NCBI GenBank assembly: GCA_036501535.1
Contig: DASYAE010000055.1
Coordinates: forward strand, 1-9,327
Length of the DNA stretch: 9,327 nucleotides
Reading direction: 5' to 3'
DNA from: DASYAE01 sp036501535
GTDB lineage: Bacteria; Actinomycetota; Actinomycetes; Streptomycetales; Catenulisporaceae
Part shown: positions 6,683 to 9,327 of the stretch, in pieces
How positions within the stretch are numbered: the stretch's first letter is position 1
Layout: each line of letters starts with the position of its first letter
Made by a program: the position numbers and the translations under genes
The notes under the pieces: generated by a model
Seen by the model: only the letters and a program-made list of their open reading frames with translations
Databases searched by the model: none
What the model was told of the DNA's origin: nothing

Positions 6683-6895
6683 CAGGCGCACGTCGAGCAC
6701 CGCGACCTGCGGACGCACCGCCGGGACGCGGGCGAGCGCCTCGGCGGCGGTGGACGCCTCGCCGACCACCTCGAACTCGCCCTCGACCTCCAGCAGGTCC
6801 TTCAGCCCGCGGCGCACCACTTCGTGGTCGTCGAGCAGGAACACGCGGATCGGGCCGGCCTGCCGCTCTGGCTGCGCAGGCGTCGTCTGTGTCAT
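6683..6895 (-). pseudogene. Truncated DevR/DosR-like response regulator
   Basis: The 71 residues from ATG 6895 are a clear NarL/DevR-type receiver start: IRVFLLDDHEVVRRGLKDLL (16-35), with the acidic pair Asp22-Asp23, and QVAVLDVRL (63-71) with phospho-acceptor Asp68. This is very close in pattern to mycobacterial DosR. The homology stops abruptly after Leu71, where the family continues with P-D-G. The second half of the receiver, with its Thr/Ser and Lys, and the whole LuxR-type HTH are missing. The same frame runs on to a stop at 6452, adding 76 residues of out-of-frame synthetase sequence, so the product could neither switch nor bind DNA. There is no ribosome site before the ATG, but a -10-like TACCGT at the right distance suggests a leaderless mRNA. 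The synthetase remnant follows in the same direction, suggesting the two genes were once neighbours. Confidence 0.75.
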
Positions 6896-6901
6896 GACTC
6901 G

Positions 6902-6907
6902 ACGGTA
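6902..6907 (-). promoter_or_regulatory. -10 element for a leaderless response-regulator transcript
   Basis: TACCGT on the minus strand occupies positions -12 to -7 if transcription begins at the A of ATG 6895. It fits the TANNNT form common in actinobacteria. Together with the missing ribosome site and the DevR-like box centred near -43, this makes a coherent activator-dependent promoter. Confidence 0.5.
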
Positions 6908-6928
6908 ACCCGGGGCCGGACGCTCGGA

Positions 6929-6948
6929 CACGGGCCGAAGGTCCCGAA
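6929..6948. promoter_or_regulatory. DevR/DosR-like box 1
   Basis: Read on the minus strand this 20-mer is TTCGGGACCTTCGGCCCGTG. It matches the published DosR consensus TTSGGGACTWWAGTCCCSAA at 15 of 20 positions, including the whole left half-site. Its centre (6938.5) is about 43 bp upstream of the response-regulator ATG, the usual distance of DosR boxes from a transcription start. It suggests that the regulator gene was autoactivated, or is activated by another DevR protein of the cell. Confidence 0.6.
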
Positions 6949-6962
6949 TCGCGCCGGGACGG

Positions 6963-6982
6963 ATCGGGCCTTTGGTCCGTGC
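6963..6982. promoter_or_regulatory. DevR/DosR-like box 2
   Basis: On the plus strand the core GGGCCTTTGGTCCG (6966-6979) matches GGGACTWWAGTCCC at 11 of 14 positions, and 13 of 20 over the full motif. Its centre is 34 bp from that of box 1. It faces the divergent gene at 7102 and could control either side. It is weaker than box 1; the clustering of two sites in about 54 bp is the main support. Confidence 0.45.
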
Positions 6983-7101
6983 GGCCGTGCGTCCTACGGC
7001 CCATGTCAGCAGGCACGCCGCGCTGGATGGTGGTGCTGCAACAAGCGAACGGCAAGCACGGCAAGCAGCCACACCACCGCCCCAGAGAGGGAATGATCCC
7101 C

Positions 7102-7695
7102 ATGCTGAACACCGCCAAGGCGATCGCCCGCTGGCTCGTCGCCGTGACCGGCGTCGCCCTGCTGGTCGCCGGCCCGATCATGATCGGCGTCGGGATCTCC
7201 GGGCAGCACCAGGTCACCGACCAGCTGACCGCCCAGCAGATCACCTTCCCGGCCAACGCCGAGGCCGGGCTGCCCGCCGCCCAGGCCGGCTACGCCGGGC
7301 AGCAGGTCACCACCGGTCCCGAGGCCAAGGCCTTCTCCGACATGATCGAGACGCACATCAAGGAGGCCACCGGCGGCCTGACCTACAGCCAGGTCTCCGC
7401 GAAGTACCTGGCCGCCGCGGCCGACAAGAACACCCCGGCCGCGACCCTGGCCAAGCTGTCCGGCGAGCGCCAGACCGCCTTCATGGGCGAGTCCCTGCGC
7501 GGCTCGCTGCTCTCGGCCTACCAGGCCTGGGAGGTCACGTACCTGGTCGAGGGCCTGGGCGCCGCGTTCACCGGCATCGGCGCGGTCACCGCGTTCGCCG
7601 CCGCCCTCACGATCCTCTCCGCCGGCCGCGCCCGCAGGGTCGTCGTCCCGGAAACCGCGGCCACGTTGACCGAGCCCGGCCTGAACGTCAAGTAG
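7102..7695 (+). CDS. Two-helix membrane protein (often mis-annotated 'LigA')
   Basis: A 197-residue protein with a helix near each end (about 9-30 and 146-173) and an extracytoplasmic middle, including ITFPANAEAGLPAAQAGYAGQQV (about 48-70) and a GGLTYSQVSAKYL segment (about 91-104). This layout matches a widespread actinobacterial membrane family that databases often label 'aromatic ring-opening dioxygenase LigA'. There is no dioxygenase metal site, and that label should not be used. I chose ATG 7102 because the AGAGGGA ribosome site (7086-7092) is 9 nt upstream; it abuts the alternative ATG at 7093. The gene is divergent from the response-regulator remnant and shares with it an intergenic region carrying two DevR-like boxes, so control by a hypoxia/redox regulator is possible. 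It ends just before a strong hairpin. Confidence 0.85.
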   Translation: MLNTAKAIARWLVAVTGVALLVAGPIMIGVGISGQHQVTDQLTAQQITFPANAEAGLPAAQAGYAGQQVTTGPEAKAFSDMIETHIKEATGGLTYSQVSAKYLAAAADKNTPAATLAKLSGERQTAFMGESLRGSLLSAYQAWEVTYLVEGLGAAFTGIGAVTAFAAALTILSAGRARRVVVPETAATLTEPGLNVK

Positions 7696-7710
7696 AACCG
7701 AGTAGAACGG
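7691..7710 (+). repeat. 10-bp tandem duplication at the gene end
   Basis: AGTAGAACCG is followed directly by AGTAGAACGG (9 of 10 identical). The first copy contains the TAG stop of the membrane-protein gene. It is probably a small slippage duplication with no evident function. Confidence 0.4.
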
Positions 7711-7717
7711 AGAATCA

Positions 7718-7769
7718 GAACCGCGCTACGTGGGCGCCCGCTCGAACTGAGCGGGCGCCCACGCGGTTC
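7718..7769 (+). terminator. Strong hairpin terminator after the membrane-protein gene
   Basis: A perfect 14-bp stem (7730-7743 with 7749-7762) closes a 5 nt loop GAACT. The stem extends with a second perfect 7-bp segment, GAACCGC (7718-7724) with GCGGTTC (7763-7769), across a 5 nt bulge on the left arm. It starts 22 nt past the TAG stop. There is no U-tract, as expected for high-GC actinomycetes. It separates this gene from the promoter of the next one. Confidence 0.85.
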
Positions 7770-7822
7770 GGCGCTCGGGGCGCTCTTCTCGGCGCGCGGA
7801 CGTGGTGCATGGTCGTTTCCGT

Positions 7823-7851
7823 CTGACGCCGCATCGGCCGGATGAGACAAT
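7823..7851 (+). promoter_or_regulatory. Probable promoter of the exported-protein gene
   Basis: A -35-like CTGACG (7823-7828), a 17 nt spacer and a -10-like GACAAT (7846-7851) each match consensus at four of six positions. The predicted start near 7858 gives a leader of about 33 nt before ATG 7891. Nothing competes with it in the gap after the terminator. Confidence 0.4.
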
Positions 7852-7890
7852 GCCGCGGGACTACGAAGTCTGAAACGGGGGGCTGATTCG

Positions 7891-9327
7891 ATGTCCGACG
7901 CCGCGTCCGCCGGCCAACCACCGCAGCCGGAACCGCCGCAGGGCTGGCCGGCCGCCGGTGCCGACGCAGCCGGTCCAGCCGTTCCAGCCGACTCAGCCGC
8001 CTGCGACCTATCAGTACCCGGTCTCGCCGTGGACGCAGTCGCCGGGCGCGCCGTACCCGCCGCAGCCAGCACCCTCATATCAGAACCCGCCCTGGCCGCA
8101 GCCGGGCGGTCCGTACGCGCCGCCGCCCGTGTGGCAGGGCCCGCAGTCCCAGCCGACGCCGCCGCGCCCGCCGCGCAGGCCCCGCCCGCGGCAGTGGTGG
8201 CAGCCCTGGGCGCGCGTCGCCACCGCCGCAGTCGTCGCTCTCGGCGTCGCGGTCGGCGCGGCTTACGGCGCCACACCGTCCAGTTCGGTGCCCGTCCCGG
8301 ACGCGGCGCCGTTCTACCTGGCCGTGTTCAACCTGTCCGTCGAGCCGGTGATGCAGTACTCGGGGACGAACCTGGACGACAGCGGGACCTGGCAGCTGGC
8401 CGTGACCCGCGACGGCGAGGATGTCGGAACCCTGACGACCAACGGCCTCTCGGTCCCGGTGATGGCCGTGGGCGGCACCGCCTACTTCAAGCCGCCGGCC
8501 GCGCTGTTAAGCGACCTGCCCGGCGGCGAGTCGGTCGCACAGCTGGCGAACACCTGGATCACCGGCGACGACAGCCTGACCGAACTGCTGCCGATCACCG
8601 CGCTGCCCAACCCGGCCAAACTGGCCGGCCAGCTCAGCTCCGCGCTCAGCCACAGTCCGCAGTTCCCGGTGGTCGGCGCGCCCGCGACGCAGTGGCACGG
8701 CACCCCGGCGCTGGCGATCGACCTGTCGGTCGGGCGGCTCTACGTCACGGCCGAAGCCCCCTACCGGGTCCTGGCCGTGACGCCGGTTCCGGTCTCCTCC
8801 GCCGGAGCCAGCGCTCCGGCCACCTCGGCGATCGGCCGCACGGCGCGCACCGACACCGAGCGGCCGGCGGCGCTGACCGACGCCACCGCCCTGACCGCGG
8901 GCGCGACGCCCGACTTCGCCCCGGTGGCGCAGAGCGCGGTGGACCAGGATTACAGCACCCTGATCGGCCAGACCCAGGCGCTGGACTCCGCGGTCGACGT
9001 CGGGATCAAGTTCAGCTTCAACCAGCAGGGCAACCTCTCCTGCTCGGACAGCAGCTGCACGGTCACCGAGACCGTGGACACCAGCACCGAGTCCTCCCAG
9101 GACGCCCCGGTCTCCGGGCAGGTGAACGCCTCGATGACCGCGGCGGTCACCGTGGACGGGAAGGCCGGCGGGGACTGCACGGACGCCGCGACCCTGCCGG
9201 TCGACGGCACCAGCACGATGACCTGCGTCGACACCGGCAGCGCCGCGGAGACGGCGCAGATCAAGCAGCAGGAGCAGGAACAGGCCGACGAGGAGGCGGC
9301 GGCGGACCCCGGCGTGGAGATCTCGGT
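7891..9327 (+). CDS. Pro/Gln-rich single-pass exported protein, partial, with apparent frameshift
   Basis: A large gene cut by the window end, with no stop seen. ATG 7891 has a G6 ribosome site (7877-7882) 8 nt upstream and reads MSDAASAGQPPQPEPPQGWPAA. The matching continuation VPTQPVQPFQPTQPP lies one frame over from 7958. Skipping one G at about 7957 joins them, giving 478 residues in the window. The alternative start, GTG 7958, has no ribosome site. Corrected order: Pro/Gln-rich cytoplasmic tail (1-105); basic WW patch then one membrane helix (about 108-128); an extracellular domain resembling LppX/LprG-type lipoprotein domains (about 140-300; AVGGTAYFKPP, LANTWI); and a second module with Cys in CSDSSC and in GDCTDAATLP...MTC. 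The visible end is a Glu/Gln-rich helix. Leu206 is a TTA codon (8507-8509). The C-terminal function lies outside the window. Confidence 0.7.
   Translation, partial: MSDAASAGQPPQPEPPQGWPAAGADAAGPAVPADSAACDLSVPGLAVDAVAGRAVPAAASTLISEPALAAAGRSVRAAARVAGPAVPADAAAPAAQAPPAAVVAALGARRHRRSRRSRRRGRRGLRRHTVQFGARPGRGAVLPGRVQPVRRAGDAVLGDEPGRQRDLAAGRDPRRRGCRNPDDQRPLGPGDGRGRHRLLQAAGRAVKRPARRRVGRTAGEHLDHRRRQPDRTAADHRAAQPGQTGRPAQLRAQPQSAVPGGRRARDAVARHPGAGDRPVGRAALRHGRSPLPGPGRDAGSGLLRRSQRSGHLGDRPHGAHRHRAAGGADRRHRPDRGRDARLRPGGAERGGPGLQHPDRPDPGAGLRGRRRDQVQLQPAGQPLLLGQQLHGHRDRGHQHRVLPGRPGLRAGERLDDRGGHRGREGRRGLHGRRDPAGRRHQHDDLRRHRQRRGDGADQAAGAGTGRRGGGGGPRRGDLG

Noticed and set aside
6452..6895. Response regulator fused to a new C-terminal domain
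   Set aside because: The 76 residues after Leu71 are the out-of-frame reading of the synthetase remnant, not a domain.
6989..7002. Possible third DevR-like box
   Set aside because: Only 9 of 14 core positions match, no better than expected for this base composition.
6979..7101. Longer start (ATG 6979 or 7093) for the membrane-protein gene
   Set aside because: ATG 6979 falls within DevR-like box 2 and adds a non-membrane, Arg/His/Gln-rich stretch. ATG 7093 directly abuts the ribosome site. ATG 7102 has proper spacing.
5235..7256. Minus-strand frame of 673 codons as a single gene
   Set aside because: Only the part from about 6680 to 6083 has synthetase homology. The rest runs antisense to the 7102 gene or out of frame through the two remnants.
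7518..8276. Minus-strand frame of 252 codons covering the 7102 gene end and the Pro-rich region
   Set aside because: It is an Ala/Arg-rich shadow that runs through a strong terminator hairpin and a promoter; the plus strand has the coding signals.
8950..9264. Minus-strand frame of 104 codons inside the exported-protein gene
   Set aside because: Antisense to a Cys-containing module with good plus-strand codon bias; no ribosome site or domain.
1..9327. CRISPR array, tRNA or rRNA genes, intact insertion sequence
   Set aside because: No regularly spaced direct repeats, cloverleaf with TTCRA-type arm, rRNA-like stretch or transposase motif was seen on reading both strands.

Overview
The window is very GC-rich with strong G/C bias at third codon positions. 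It carries actinobacterial gene families: a DrrAB-type ABC exporter, an MMPL transporter, a DevR/DosR-like response regulator and a Pro/Gln-rich single-pass exported protein. It is best read as chromosomal DNA of a filamentous, Streptomyces-like actinomycete (Actinomycetota). The genus cannot be fixed from the sequence; the rarity of TTA codons fits this group.

Region 1 (39-5074, minus strand) is one compact six-gene operon driven by a recognisable promoter at 5046-5074. In transcription order it holds a DUF2089-type HTH protein whose zinc-ribbon cysteines are absent, a small membrane protein, a SHOCT-like (YvlB/LiaX-type) protein, a DrrA-type ATPase, a DrrB-type ABC-2 permease and a 736-residue MMPL transporter. 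Start and stop codons overlap at two junctions, so translation is probably coupled. The first three genes look like a sensing or regulatory module. The last three look like two export systems for hydrophobic compounds or lipids, an arrangement that recalls the drrABC/mmpL7 pairing of mycobacterial lipid export.

Region 2 (5258-6895, minus strand) is a damaged stretch. It starts with an excellent DevR/DosR-like receiver domain that ends three residues after its phospho-acceptor Asp. It is joined through about 35 bp of lower-GC sequence to the middle of an ADP-forming acyl-CoA synthetase, which itself loses frame and some sequence at a small inverted repeat (6076-6091). These are remnants of two genes (or an assembly defect), not one fusion gene.

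Region 3 (6896-7101) is the divergent intergenic region. It holds two sequences close to the published DosR/DevR box. The first is centred about 43 bp upstream of the response-regulator ATG, with a TANNNT -10 hexamer placed for a leaderless transcript. The second lies between it and the divergently transcribed gene at 7102-7695, a small two-helix membrane protein of a type often mis-annotated as 'LigA'. That gene ends at a long perfect hairpin (7718-7769).

Region 4 (7823-9327, plus strand) holds a promoter and a large exported protein that runs off the window. Its good start (ATG 7891) and its body are in different frames. A single extra base near 7957 would explain this. It has a Pro/Gln-rich cytoplasmic tail, one membrane helix, a lipoprotein-like (LppX/LprG-like) extracellular domain and a second Cys-containing extracellular module. 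Because it has no stop in the window it is easily missed by ORF callers.

No rRNA, tRNA, CRISPR array, intact insertion sequence or phage gene was seen.
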